DNA of 64,000 nucleotides from Paenibacillus dendritiformis. GTDB taxonomy: Bacteria > Bacillota > Bacilli > Paenibacillales > Paenibacillaceae. Under the pieces are notes generated by a model, which saw only the letters and a list, made by a program, of their open reading frames with translations, had not been told where the DNA came from and did not search any database. The stretch covers positions 6,192,001 to 6,256,000 of the forward strand of contig NZ_OX216966.1 of the NCBI RefSeq assembly GCF_945605565.1. Reading direction: 5' to 3'. Each line of letters opens with the position of its first letter. Positions within the stretch are counted from its first letter, which is position 1. Below are positions 8,878 to 16,509 of the stretch, in pieces. The translations under genes and the position numbers were made by a program.

Positions 8878-11124
8878 TCACGGCGCCACATCCGCCGAAG
8901 CGGCGGCGCTATAGCTGCTCCGGTATTCCCCCGGAGAGATGCCTTCCATTCGTTTGAATACCCGGCTGAAGGAGACGGCCCCTCCATAACCGATCTGTTC
9001 CGCAATCGTCTGCACCGGCAGGTCGGTCTGCCGCAGCAGCCGCTTCGCTTCTTCCAGCCTTAGCCCGATCAGGACATCGATGAATTTCTCGCCGGTCACT
9101 TCCTTGAAGCTTTTGCTCAGCAGCTTCGGCGCGATGTCGAACGTCTCGCTCAGCAGATTCAGCGACATTTGCGGATCTGCATAATGCTCCCGCATATAGG
9201 CCTGCACGCGGCCGATAAGCAGGGCGTTGCGCTCCTGATCGGCGCAGGCGAGACGCTCTGCCGCCTGCTCCAACCCGTCCCGCAGCGTCCGCTCCAGCTC
9301 CTCCAGCGTCAGGCACGCATCCAGCCGCTCCAGCCAGGCCGCTTCCGGCGCTTCTTCCGCCGCGGTCTTCAATCGGCGCGCCACTTCCGGCACCCATTGG
9401 CGGCAGGCGCGGCGAACCTCCTCACGGGTCAGACACCCGGCGCGGAGCAGCTCCACCCATTCCGACAGGCGGGCCTCGCGATCTGCGGCCGTTCCCGCCA
9501 GGCTGTGGGCGATCGCGCGCGCCAACGGCTGCAAATCCGGCGGATCCCGGCGGAGTTCCTCCTCGATCAAGACCTGATTCGAGCCGCAGGTCATCTTCCG
9601 GCTCAAGGCGCGCAGCGCTTGATCGAGCGCATGGGGAATCGCCCGGATTGACGGCGCCGTGCCGCCGATGCCTGCCGTTGCCGTCCACTTCAAATAGCCG
9701 TTAATCCATGCCAGCATATCCTCCACAATCGCCGCCAGCCTGCGTTCGGCCTCTGCCGGCGCAACCGGCTCCCCATCGCATTGCTCCGGCGGCTGCCAGA
9801 GCATCGCCAACCGCTCTCCGGTCAGCCAGTCCGCCCACAAGGACCAGCCGTGCTGAGCGGCCGTCTCCTGGCATGCGGACTTGGCTGCATATTGCAGCAG
9901 GAACCGGTCCCGCTTCGAATACGCCTCGACGAAGGCGGCATAGTTATCGATCTCCAGCACGGCGACGAGGCATGGCCGATCGGGCGCGAGCGGCACATCG
10001 ATATGCTGGGCCGTTCCGAGCGGATGATCCTCGTAAGTCCCGTCCAGCCATTGCCGGAACGTATAATTGCGCAGGAAGACCGCATCCTTCTTCCCCTGCT
10101 CGACAGACTGATCCCGCTCCGCGAACATGCGGTCCAGCGCCGATTCAATGACGGCGAACTCATCCCAGCGAACCGTGTCCGACCGCTTCGATGCCGGAGT
10201 CTCGGCGATTTCGTTCACACGGTTCACCAGCTTCGCAATCGGCTGATAATGCCGGTGAGTCACATAGACGATCCAGGCCACCGCAGCGAGCAGAAGCGCC
10301 ATCCCCCCGATAATCCACACATTGAACCACCGATCGGCGGACAGCACCGCCTTGTCCTGGCGGAATCCGCTCTCATATACCCAACCGGTATACGGTGACA
10401 TGTAATTCGAGACGACCTTGAAGCTTTTGCCCGCGGAGTTATCGGTATCATCGAAAAGCAGATCATTCGCTTCCCCATCCATAACGCGGATGCTGTTCAA
10501 TTCGGTTCCGTACCAGTCCTTCACCATCGAGGTCACCGATGCGGCGGCCACATTGACGACGATCATTCCGCCGCTTCCGCCCGAATTCGGCACGCTGCGG
10601 ACAAGCGAGATGACGCGCTTCGATTCCTGGAAGTCGAATTCCTTGAACGGCCGGGCTCCAATCCAGGGATAGTCGGTGCTCTTCAGATTCTGATGCTTCG
10701 CGATGAATTCCCGGTCAAGATACTGCTCCAGGCTCCATTCCTTGCTGCTGCTGAACACTTTGCCGTCTTGGAAGCGAACGAGGTAGATCGAGTCGATAAG
10801 CGGGTAGCTGGCGCTCATTCGCCGCATCAGCTTCATGATTCGCATATGCAGCGGAACGTCGTCATCCGTCGTTTGTTGAAAAAATTGGGCAAGTTCCGGA
10901 GAGTTCACCACTTCGGAGACCAGCGTCTGATCGATGGCTTTGAGCGAGGCATCGGTCGCACGCAGCGTCTGCAGCAGAAGCGAGGCATTGGTGCGCATGG
11001 CGTCATTCCGGCTCTGTTCGCTCAGCGTCTGGAAAAAGACGAAGAACAAGAAGCTGACGACGATGATGAACACGGGCATATACGAGAGCAGTAGACGGTA
11101 GAACCATCGCTTGGCATTCATCAT
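8878..11124 (-). CDS. Membrane-anchored AraC-family regulator (YesS/YtdP-like)
   Basis: A 748-residue one-component regulator. Residues ~12-33 form a membrane segment, followed by a ~250-residue extracellular sensor of the Cache type, a second membrane segment (~290-312, IIGGMALLLAAVAWIVYV), a linker, and a C-terminal pair of helix-turn-helix motifs: MSLNLLSETFDIAPKLLSKSF and PVQTIAEQIGYGGAVSFSRVFK. Such proteins sense sugars or a binding protein outside the cell and activate the neighbouring transport operon. Here that would be the permease-lipoprotein-GH29 genes, although 1.4 kb of repeats now lies between. A cre site sits 30-43 bases before the ATG, so its own expression is probably repressed by preferred sugars. 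The start follows AAGGGAGG. Confidence 0.9.
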   Translation of the reverse strand: MMNAKRWFYRLLLSYMPVFIIVVSFLFFVFFQTLSEQSRNDAMRTNASLLLQTLRATDASLKAIDQTLVSEVVNSPELAQFFQQTTDDDVPLHMRIMKLMRRMSASYPLIDSIYLVRFQDGKVFSSSKEWSLEQYLDREFIAKHQNLKSTDYPWIGARPFKEFDFQESKRVISLVRSVPNSGGSGGMIVVNVAAASVTSMVKDWYGTELNSIRVMDGEANDLLFDDTDNSAGKSFKVVSNYMSPYTGWVYESGFRQDKAVLSADRWFNVWIIGGMALLLAAVAWIVYVTHRHYQPIAKLVNRVNEIAETPASKRSDTVRWDEFAVIESALDRMFAERDQSVEQGKKDAVFLRNYTFRQWLDGTYEDHPLGTAQHIDVPLAPDRPCLVAVLEIDNYAAFVEAYSKRDRFLLQYAAKSACQETAAQHGWSLWADWLTGERLAMLWQPPEQCDGEPVAPAEAERRLAAIVEDMLAWINGYLKWTATAGIGGTAPSIRAIPHALDQALRALSRKMTCGSNQVLIEEELRRDPPDLQPLARAIAHSLAGTAADREARLSEWVELLRAGCLTREEVRRACRQWVPEVARRLKTAAEEAPEAAWLERLDACLTLEELERTLRDGLEQAAERLACADQERNALLIGRVQAYMREHYADPQMSLNLLSETFDIAPKLLSKSFKEVTGEKFIDVLIGLRLEEAKRLLRQTDLPVQTIAEQIGYGGAVSFSRVFKRMEGISPGEYRSSYSAAASADVAP

Positions 11125-11153
11125 AAGGGGCCTCCCTTGCTTGAACCATCCAA

Positions 11154-11167
11154 GGTAAACGCTTACA
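11154..11167 (-). promoter_or_regulatory. cre site before the AraC-type regulator gene
   Basis: On the minus strand TGTAAGCGTTTACC, which differs from the ideal CcpA site only in the last base. It lies in the 5' region of the regulator gene. Confidence 0.7.
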
Positions 11168-11216
11168 TTCAGATAACAAAAAAATCCCTTGCGGGACTTG
11201 TTGTTGGAATCATAAG

Positions 11217-11305
11217 TGGCGGAGAGAGAGGGATTCGAACCCTCGCGGCTGTTACACCCTAACGCTTTAGCAAAGCGCCCCCTTCGGCCTCTTGGGTACC
11301 TCTCC
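11217..11305 (-). tRNA. tRNA-Ser (anticodon GCT), CCA encoded
   Basis: Minus-strand class II tRNA: acceptor GGAGAGG, anticodon loop TTGCTAA giving GCT (reads AGC/AGU), long variable arm, T-loop TTCGAAT, discriminator G (typical for Ser) and encoded CCA. It follows tRNA-Asn by 9 bases. Confidence 0.96.
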
Positions 11306-11314
11306 GTATAAAAA

Positions 11315-11390
11315 TGGCTCCCCGAACAGGACTCGAACCTGTGACAACTCGGTTAACAGCCGAGTGCTCTACCGACTGAGCTATCGGGGA
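11315..11390 (-). tRNA. tRNA-Asn (anticodon GTT), CCA encoded
   Basis: Minus-strand cloverleaf TCCCCGATAGCTCAGTCGG..., anticodon loop CTGTTAA giving GTT, T-loop TTCGAGT, acceptor TCCCCGA/TCGGGGA, discriminator G and encoded CCA. Confidence 0.97.
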
Positions 11391-11402
11391 ATGACAAGTA
11401 TT

Positions 11403-11431
11403 AATGTATCACAGGATAGAACAGATGTCAA
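11403..11431 (-). promoter_or_regulatory. Sigma-A promoter of the tRNA-Asn-Ser operon
   Basis: On the minus strand: -35 TTGACA (11426-11431), 17-bp spacer, -10 TACATT (11403-11408), about 13 bases before the tRNA-Asn 5' end. Confidence 0.75.
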
Positions 11432-11436
11432 GCAGG

Positions 11437-11469
11437 GGGAGATGAATTTCGTTGTCCCGTTCATCTCCC
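11437..11469 (-). terminator. 10-bp hairpin after hemD (terminator-like, no T-run)
   Basis: GGGAGATGAA (11437-11446) pairs perfectly with TTCATCTCCC (11460-11469). It lies between the hemD stop and the tRNA promoter. The T-run of a classic terminator is missing, so the role is uncertain. Confidence 0.4.
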
Positions 11470-11478
11470 TCCCATCGC

Positions 11479-12306
11479 CTACTCTGCCGCCCCGCTTTCC
11501 TTCCCGAAATGCTTGGCCAGTTCCACGATAAGCGCGCCCATCCGCTCCTCTTCGGGGATGATGATCCGCTGCACTCCTTCCTCAGCGATGGCGGCTGCCG
11601 TAACTTTGCCGACCGCGGCCATCCATGTCCGGTTGGCGAACACCTCCAGGAGCCGCTCCGTCAACCCGTTCCGCTTCGCATAGTCGAACAGGAAGCGTGC
11701 CTGGGGAGCGCTTGTCATCGCGACGGCATCCACTTCCCCGGCGAGCAGCTCGGCCGCAAGCTGGCGCAGCACGTCCTCCGGCGGCGGCGTATGGCGGTAA
11801 GGCATCAGCTCCATTGTATCGGCACCGGCTTGCTTGAAGTACTGCACAAGCGCCGGCGCCGGATCGCCGTGCAGTTGGAGCGAGACGAGCTGCCCTGCCA
11901 AGCCGTTCCCGCTGGCGTTCAGCGAGCGGAGCAGGCCGGCTGTCGACCCGTCGTCATCCCGGACGGCAGGCCTGATGCCGATTCGCTTCAGCGCATTCAC
12001 CGTCTTGTAACCGCGGGCCGCGTGCTTCATCTCCGCCATCTTGCGGAGGAACGCCTGCTCCTTGCCTGCTTCGCGGGCCGCTTCCAGCAGCCTGTCCAAC
12101 CCCATGCCCGTCGTCCAGACGGCCAGCGATACCGGGGCCTCCAGCAGCCTGTCGACTTCCGCCTCCAGCCGCTCGAAGCCCTCGAGCATCGTTCCTTGCG
12201 TCGGCCTCACCCAAGGCGTCCCGCCCTGCTTGCGCACGAGCGCGGACATTTCTTCCGCCTTGCGAGGCCCCGTGATAACAATCGTCTTCCCTTCCAGCTT
12301 AGCCAT
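11479..12306 (-). CDS. hemD: Uroporphyrinogen-III synthase family protein
   Basis: A 275-residue protein of the HemD fold, which closes hydroxymethylbilane to uroporphyrinogen III in haem and sirohaem synthesis. It starts KLEGKTIVITGPRKAEEMS, and the second half has VDAVAMTSAPQARFLFDYA and the WMAAVGKVTAAAIAEEGV motif, all typical. The family is poorly conserved and this copy stands apart from other haem genes, so it may be a paralogue with a specialised role. The ATG at 12306 follows GGGGAGGAAGG and overlaps the end of sprT by 8 bases, so the two are translationally coupled. Confidence 0.82.
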   Translation of the reverse strand: MAKLEGKTIVITGPRKAEEMSALVRKQGGTPWVRPTQGTMLEGFERLEAEVDRLLEAPVSLAVWTTGMGLDRLLEAAREAGKEQAFLRKMAEMKHAARGYKTVNALKRIGIRPAVRDDDGSTAGLLRSLNASGNGLAGQLVSLQLHGDPAPALVQYFKQAGADTMELMPYRHTPPPEDVLRQLAAELLAGEVDAVAMTSAPQARFLFDYAKRNGLTERLLEVFANRTWMAAVGKVTAAAIAEEGVQRIIIPEEERMGALIVELAKHFGKESGAAE

Positions 12307-12796
12307 GATCCTTCCTCCCCGTCTCTGTGCGGACCGGAACGATCCGGAGCTTGCCGCGGCAGCGCCCGCACACATATTTCGTCACATCCACTCTCCGCTT
12401 GCGGAGATAGGTGTGGCGGCAATCGACGCATTCCAAGCGATAACGGTAAGGCAGCCTGCGCTTGCCCTCCGCGCCGGGCAAGGAACGGCAGTAGCGCGAG
12501 CCCCCCACGGCCTGGAGCAGCTCCTTGAAGTCGCGGTCGCGGTGCCGGTACCCTCTGCCTTCCAGATGCAGATGGTAATGACACAGCTCATGCTTGATGA
12601 TCCGTTCTACTTCCTCCTCGCCGAAGGCCTCCAGCTGCTTCGGGTTGATCTCGATATGATGCGAGGCCAGCAGATAGCGGCCTCCCGTCGACTTCAGCCG
12701 CCCATTATAGCGCGCCTGATGCCGGAACGGTTTGCCGAAGTCCCGCAAGGACACCATTTCCACCCATTGCTGCAGCGACTGATTCGTATAGGTCAT
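12299..12796 (-). CDS. SprT-family zinc metalloprotease-like protein
   Basis: A 165-residue SprT/YdcK-type protein. The zinc-binding motif IIKHELCHYHLH (HExxH) is followed by a C-terminal zinc ribbon with ECVDCRHTY and YVCGRCRGKL. The bacterial family is uncharacterised; the eukaryotic relative Spartan cleaves DNA-protein crosslinks. The chosen ATG lies 9 bases after AGCAGGG; an in-frame GTG at 12805 is the alternative. In Bacillus, ydcK lies next to tex (ydcI) and cmpA, as here. The promoter region is shared with the divergent gene to its right. Confidence 0.88.
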   Translation of the reverse strand: MTYTNQSLQQWVEMVSLRDFGKPFRHQARYNGRLKSTGGRYLLASHHIEINPKQLEAFGEEEVERIIKHELCHYHLHLEGRGYRHRDRDFKELLQAVGGSRYCRSLPGAEGKRRLPYRYRLECVDCRHTYLRKRRVDVTKYVCGRCRGKLRIVPVRTETGRKDHG

Positions 12797-12818
12797 CTGT
12801 ATCACCCTGCTTCCCTAC

Positions 12819-12852
12819 TTGAATTTGTACTGGATGTCCAGTACACTGTCAA
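12819..12852. promoter_or_regulatory. Back-to-back overlapping promoters around a perfect 20-bp palindrome
   Basis: The palindrome TGTACTGGATGTCCAGTACA spans 12826-12845. On plus, -35 TTGAAT (12819-12824), 17-bp spacer, -10 TACACT (12842-12847). On minus, -35 TTGACA (12847-12852), 17-bp spacer, -10 TACAAA (12824-12829). A dimer bound to the palindrome would block both sprT and the rightward gene at once. Confidence 0.6.
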
Positions 12853-12886
12853 GAGAAGAATTGCGGATGAAGAGAGGGATTGCCGG

Positions 12887-13252
12887 ATGGCGAAGATGCG
12901 CTATATTCTGTTTCAACTGGGGAGCAACTGGGAATTCGTCGAGATGCCTGCCGAGTACGCCTACCAACTGAGCGCGCTGAATTTGCGCTTGCATAAAGAA
13001 ATCAATAAGCTGACAGCGGAACGGGTGCCTAAGCTGCCGGTGGCGATCGCGGAATGCGAGCAGTTGGAGATGCTGCAGGAGGAGGCGCGCACGCTCAGCG
13101 GACTTGAATACATGAATCGGCTGGAACAGGCCTTCGCCGGGATTCAAGAGGAGCATTATCCCCTCATCGCGCTGCTGACGGAGATACGGGCGCTGCAGGC
13201 CCAGATGGAGCAATGGTACGAGGAAGAGGCCGAAGCGGCCGGCATCCAGTAA
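12887..13252 (+). CDS. Small uncharacterised helical protein, 121 residues
   Basis: I do not recognise a characterised family. The protein begins MAKMRYILFQLGSNWEFVEM and is then rich in Leu, Glu and Gln with heptad-like spacing, suggesting a mostly helical, coiled-coil-forming cytosolic protein (ERVPKLPVAIAECEQLEML, EIRALQAQMEQWYEEE). The ATG is 8 bases after AGAGAGGG. It is transcribed away from sprT from a shared promoter region, and ends at a good terminator, so it is a single-gene unit. Confidence 0.75.
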   Translation: MAKMRYILFQLGSNWEFVEMPAEYAYQLSALNLRLHKEINKLTAERVPKLPVAIAECEQLEMLQEEARTLSGLEYMNRLEQAFAGIQEEHYPLIALLTEIRALQAQMEQWYEEEAEAAGIQ

Positions 13253-13312
13253 GCGGAACGTCAGCACGACAAACCGCAAGCGGAGAACCGAATAAGCAAC
13301 AACGAATCATAA

Positions 13313-13346
13313 CCGGAACGAAGCCCGCCGCTACGTTCCGGCTTTT
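13313..13346 (+). terminator. Terminator after the 121-residue gene
   Basis: CCGGAACG (13313-13320) pairs with CGTTCCGG (13334-13341), followed by CTTTTT. Confidence 0.8.
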
Positions 13347-13435
13347 TGCGTCGGACCTGCACCAAATGCGGCGACAGCCCATAAGATAGCGTTACAACAA
13401 GGAATCTGCGTCCCCGGGCTGAAGGAGGGATACTC

Positions 13436-13555
13436 ATGCCGCAATGGTTATGCAACCAGCTGATGCGGGCCTTTCACAAGAAGGACCGCCGCCAGATTAA
13501 GCTGTTAAACGAGTGCTGGTTTTTTTATCGTTCGAAGCAGCGCGTTCATCCGTAA
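13436..13555 (+). CDS. cmpA: Cortex morphogenetic protein CmpA (39 residues)
   Basis: A tiny sporulation protein. The translation MPQWLCNQLMRAFHKKDRRQ followed by IKLLNECWFFYRSKQRVHP closely matches the pattern of Bacillus CmpA (MPxWLxxQ, AF..KD..QIKLLN.CW.FYR). In B. subtilis, CmpA helps remove the coat protein SpoIVA through ClpXP in forespores that fail to assemble properly, and delays cortex formation. The ATG lies 7 bases after GAAGGAGGGA, a very strong ribosome site. Its position beside tex and sprT is also the Bacillus arrangement. A bidirectional hairpin lies between it and tex. Confidence 0.9.
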   Translation: MPQWLCNQLMRAFHKKDRRQIKLLNECWFFYRSKQRVHP

Positions 13556-13630
13556 ATGCAAGCGCTATTTCCACAAATCCAAGGCGCCTGAGGACATGTC
13601 CGGACGGCAGCCGTAGCCCCGATCGAATGA

Positions 13631-13674
13631 AGCCCCCGCGGCGACCGTCTATGCGACGGACGGCAGCGGGGGCT
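13631..13674. terminator. Bidirectional terminator between cmpA and tex
   Basis: AGCCCCCGC (13631-13639) pairs with GCGGGGGCT (13666-13674), with an inner CCGTC/GACGG stem, placed between the two convergent genes. T-runs are weak on both sides. Confidence 0.65.
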
Positions 13675-13710
13675 TATTAGCGTTCGCGTGCAGGCGAGCG
13701 CGATATCCTC

Positions 13711-15945
13711 TTATTGCAGGTTATCGACGCTGGACCGCTTCATCGTCAAGCCGACGCGGCCTTTTTTCACATCGACGGACAGTACCCATACTGTGACATT
13801 GTCCCCGACGGAGACGACATCGAGCGGATGCTTCACATACCGATCGCTCAGCTGCGAGATATGCACGAGGCCGTCGTTTTTGATGCCGATGTCGATGAAG
13901 GCGCCGAAGTCAATTACATTGCGGACCGTCCCCTTCAGCTCCATGCCCGGCTTCAAGTCTTCAATCTGAAGCACGTCCGTGCGGAATACGACCGGAGGCA
14001 GCTCCTCCCGCGGGTCACGGCCCGGACGGAGCAAGCTGTCGATAATATCCTTCAAGGTCGGCACGCCTACTTCCAGCCGTTCCGCACAGCCGTTCACGTC
14101 CACCTTCCGCAGACTCTCAGCCAGCTCTGGCGTCCCGATCTTGTCGGGACGGACCCCAAGCTCGGCGAACAGCCGGTCGACTACCGGATACGACTCCGGG
14201 TGAATCGGCGTATTGTCCAGCGGATGCGCGCCATCGGGTATGCGAAGGAATCCGACGCATTGCTGGAACGCCTTCGGCCCGAGGCGGGCGACCTTGGACA
14301 GCTGCTTGCGCTCGGTGAATTTGCCGTTCTCCTCGCGATGCTTGACGATATTTTTGGCCAGCGTCGCATTGATGCCCGATACATAGGACAATAGCGACGG
14401 GGAAGCCGTATTCACGTCGACCCCGACGTGGTTGACCGCCGACTCCACGACGGCGCCCAGACTCTCCTCCAGACGCTTCTGCGCGACATCGTGCTGGTAT
14501 TGCCCGACGCCGATTGCCTTCGGGTCGATCTTCACCAGCTCGGCGAGCGGATCCTGCAGCCGGCGGGCAATCGAGACGGCGCTCCGTTCCGCCACATCGA
14601 GGCTCGGGAACTCCTCGGCCGCCAGCTTCGAAGCCGAGTAGACGCTCGCCCCTGCCTCGCTGACAATCGCGTAATGAAGCTTCAAGTCCCGACGAGACTG
14701 AATCCAGTCGGCGACGAACTGCTCGGTCTCCCGCGAAGCCGTCCCATTGCCGATCACGACCAGTCCGACGCGATAAGTATCCGCGAGCCGGTTGAATGTC
14801 TTGACGGCTTCCGCCGTCTTATGATGCGGGGCGGTCGGATACGTGACGGCCACCTCCAGCAGCTTGCCCGTGTCGTCGACCACCGCCAGCTTGCACCCGG
14901 TCCGGAAGGCCGGGTCGACGCCAAGCACGGTCTGGCCCCGTACCGGCGGCTGCAGCAGCAGGCTGCGCAGATTTTGCGCGAATACTTGAATGGCCTGCTC
15001 CTCCGCCTTCTCCGTCAGTTCCCCACGCACTTCCCGCTCAATCGAAGGCGCGATCAAGCGCTTATAAGCATCCTCGATCGTCGCTTGAAGCAAGTCGTTC
15101 ACGACCGAATCGCCCCGAATCGTGCGCTTGCTCATATACACTACGATCTTGTCCACGGGAACATCGAGCGCGACCTTCAGGACGTCCTCTCTCTCCCCCC
15201 GGTTAATGGCCAGAATCCGGTGGGACGGCAGCCGCTTGACCGGCTCTGTATATTCATAGTACATCTCGTAGACCGATTCCTGCTCTTTATCCTTCGCTTC
15301 CGTGCGAATGACGCCCTGATCCATCGTATACCGGCGAACCCAGGCGCGTATATCCGGGTCGTCACCCAGCATCTCCGCGATAATATCCTGGGCTCCCTGC
15401 AGCGCATCCTCGGCGGCAGGAACGCCCTTCTCTTCATCTACATAAGCGGACGCCTCCTGCAGCGGATCGCCCTGCTTCGGCAAGGACAAAATCCACTGCG
15501 CCAACGGCTCGAGCCCGCGTTCCTTCGCCACGCTGGCGCGCGTCTTGCGCTTCTGCCGGTAAGGACGGTAGAGGTCCTCCACTTCCTGCAGCTTCGAGGC
15601 ATGGACAATCGACTCCTGCAGCGGCTCTGTCAGCTTGCCCTGCTCATTGATGAGCCGTAGCACCTCGCGCTTGCGCTCCTCCAACCCCCGCAAATAACCG
15701 AGCCGCTCCTCCAACGTCCGGAGCTGCGTCTCATCCAGCTCGCCGGTCATCTCCTTGCGGTACCGGGCAATGAACGGAATCGTATTCCCTTCGTCCAACA
15801 GCTCGATCGTCCGTTGAACTTGTCCGCGTCCAAGAGACAATTCCGAGGTCAACTGATGGAGAAGACGTTCCGGTTCGCTTGTCTTCATCTGTTCAATTGC
15901 CGCGTCTAATGCTTGGACTTCCATCGTTTCGTCACGTACGGTCAT
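13711..15945 (-). CDS. tex: RNA-binding transcription accessory protein Tex
   Basis: A 744-residue Tex protein (B. subtilis YdcI), a cytosolic nucleic-acid-binding factor that acts with RNA polymerase. Visible domains: the N-terminal helical region (GNTIPFIARYRKEMTGELDE), a YqgF-like RNase H fold (TVLGVDPAFRTGCKLAVVD), the double helix-hairpin-helix (ASPSLLSYVSGINATLAKNI), and a C-terminal S1 domain (ELKGTVRNVIDFGAFIDIG through HISQLSDRYVKHP). Length is normal. The ATG at 15945 follows AAAGGAAG; the in-frame ATG six codons upstream overlaps that site and is unlikely. Confidence 0.96.
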   Translation of the reverse strand: MTVRDETMEVQALDAAIEQMKTSEPERLLHQLTSELSLGRGQVQRTIELLDEGNTIPFIARYRKEMTGELDETQLRTLEERLGYLRGLEERKREVLRLINEQGKLTEPLQESIVHASKLQEVEDLYRPYRQKRKTRASVAKERGLEPLAQWILSLPKQGDPLQEASAYVDEEKGVPAAEDALQGAQDIIAEMLGDDPDIRAWVRRYTMDQGVIRTEAKDKEQESVYEMYYEYTEPVKRLPSHRILAINRGEREDVLKVALDVPVDKIVVYMSKRTIRGDSVVNDLLQATIEDAYKRLIAPSIEREVRGELTEKAEEQAIQVFAQNLRSLLLQPPVRGQTVLGVDPAFRTGCKLAVVDDTGKLLEVAVTYPTAPHHKTAEAVKTFNRLADTYRVGLVVIGNGTASRETEQFVADWIQSRRDLKLHYAIVSEAGASVYSASKLAAEEFPSLDVAERSAVSIARRLQDPLAELVKIDPKAIGVGQYQHDVAQKRLEESLGAVVESAVNHVGVDVNTASPSLLSYVSGINATLAKNIVKHREENGKFTERKQLSKVARLGPKAFQQCVGFLRIPDGAHPLDNTPIHPESYPVVDRLFAELGVRPDKIGTPELAESLRKVDVNGCAERLEVGVPTLKDIIDSLLRPGRDPREELPPVVFRTDVLQIEDLKPGMELKGTVRNVIDFGAFIDIGIKNDGLVHISQLSDRYVKHPLDVVSVGDNVTVWVLSVDVKKGRVGLTMKRSSVDNLQ

Positions 15946-16272
15946 GTATGACTTCCTTTCCATACCTGTTTCTGCAACCCTTTACAGCCTACTCATTATT
16001 GTCGCAAAAACAAGCCGCAAAATCCACACTCTTCTTCATTGCGATGTGCATACCCGTATGCAGAAGATGGTCGATACGCGGAGACTCCCGCGCCGGACTT
16101 GGTTCGACATCCAGCGCCTCCTGTTCTGGCAGTCCTCGGCGGCACGCGTCGAATTCGCAGGGAACGTGAAGCCTTCCGGGAGCAGAGCCAAGGCTTTTCG
16201 GACTAGGGCTATGACATTAGGAGCATTTTAGGCGAATCACGTTCCGCATGATTGTCAAGATCGTTCCGGTTA

Positions 16273-16306
16273 TGTACAATTTAGTACACAACTAGAGCAC
16301 TATAAT
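16273..16306 (+). promoter_or_regulatory. Palindrome over the -35 region plus perfect -10 box
   Basis: TGTACAATTTAGTACA (16273-16288) has 5-bp perfect arms and covers the place where a -35 box would be; TATAAT follows at 16301-16306. No acceptable -35 hexamer lies 16-18 bases upstream, so an activator bound at the palindrome is plausible. Confidence 0.45.
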
Positions 16307-16346
16307 GGACAGCATCCAATATATGCGATATGAAAGGAGGCCCGCA

Positions 16347-16400
16347 ATGTCTCGCGGACAACGGTGTGTTGTCCCGCCGCCACCGCGCACGAAAGCATAA
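16347..16400 (+). CDS. Possible 17-residue leader peptide
   Basis: The frame MSRGQRCVVPPPPRTKA begins 6 bases after AAAGGAGG and about 40 bases after the TATAAT box, and ends 109 bases before the M60 peptidase start. The run of four Pro codons is known to stall ribosomes that lack EF-P help, so this could be a regulatory leader. It may equally be a chance frame; nothing but the ribosome site and its position supports it. Confidence 0.35.
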   Translation: MSRGQRCVVPPPPRTKA

Positions 16401-16509
16401 ACGCAACACCGAACCCCGTTAGAAAGCGGCTATGCAACACAAGGTTATTTCGGCAGAGAACCTATCGGCAATCCTTTTCCCCAAACGATAAGAGATAAGG
16501 AGTGTTCGA

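Larger units (their letters stand above)
15946..16509. other. Divergent intergenic region between tex and the M60 gene
   Basis: About 560 bases. The right half holds a palindrome (16273-16288), a TATAAT box (16301-16306) and a 17-codon reading frame with a strong ribosome site (16347-16400). The left half shows nothing I can name. Confidence 0.4.
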
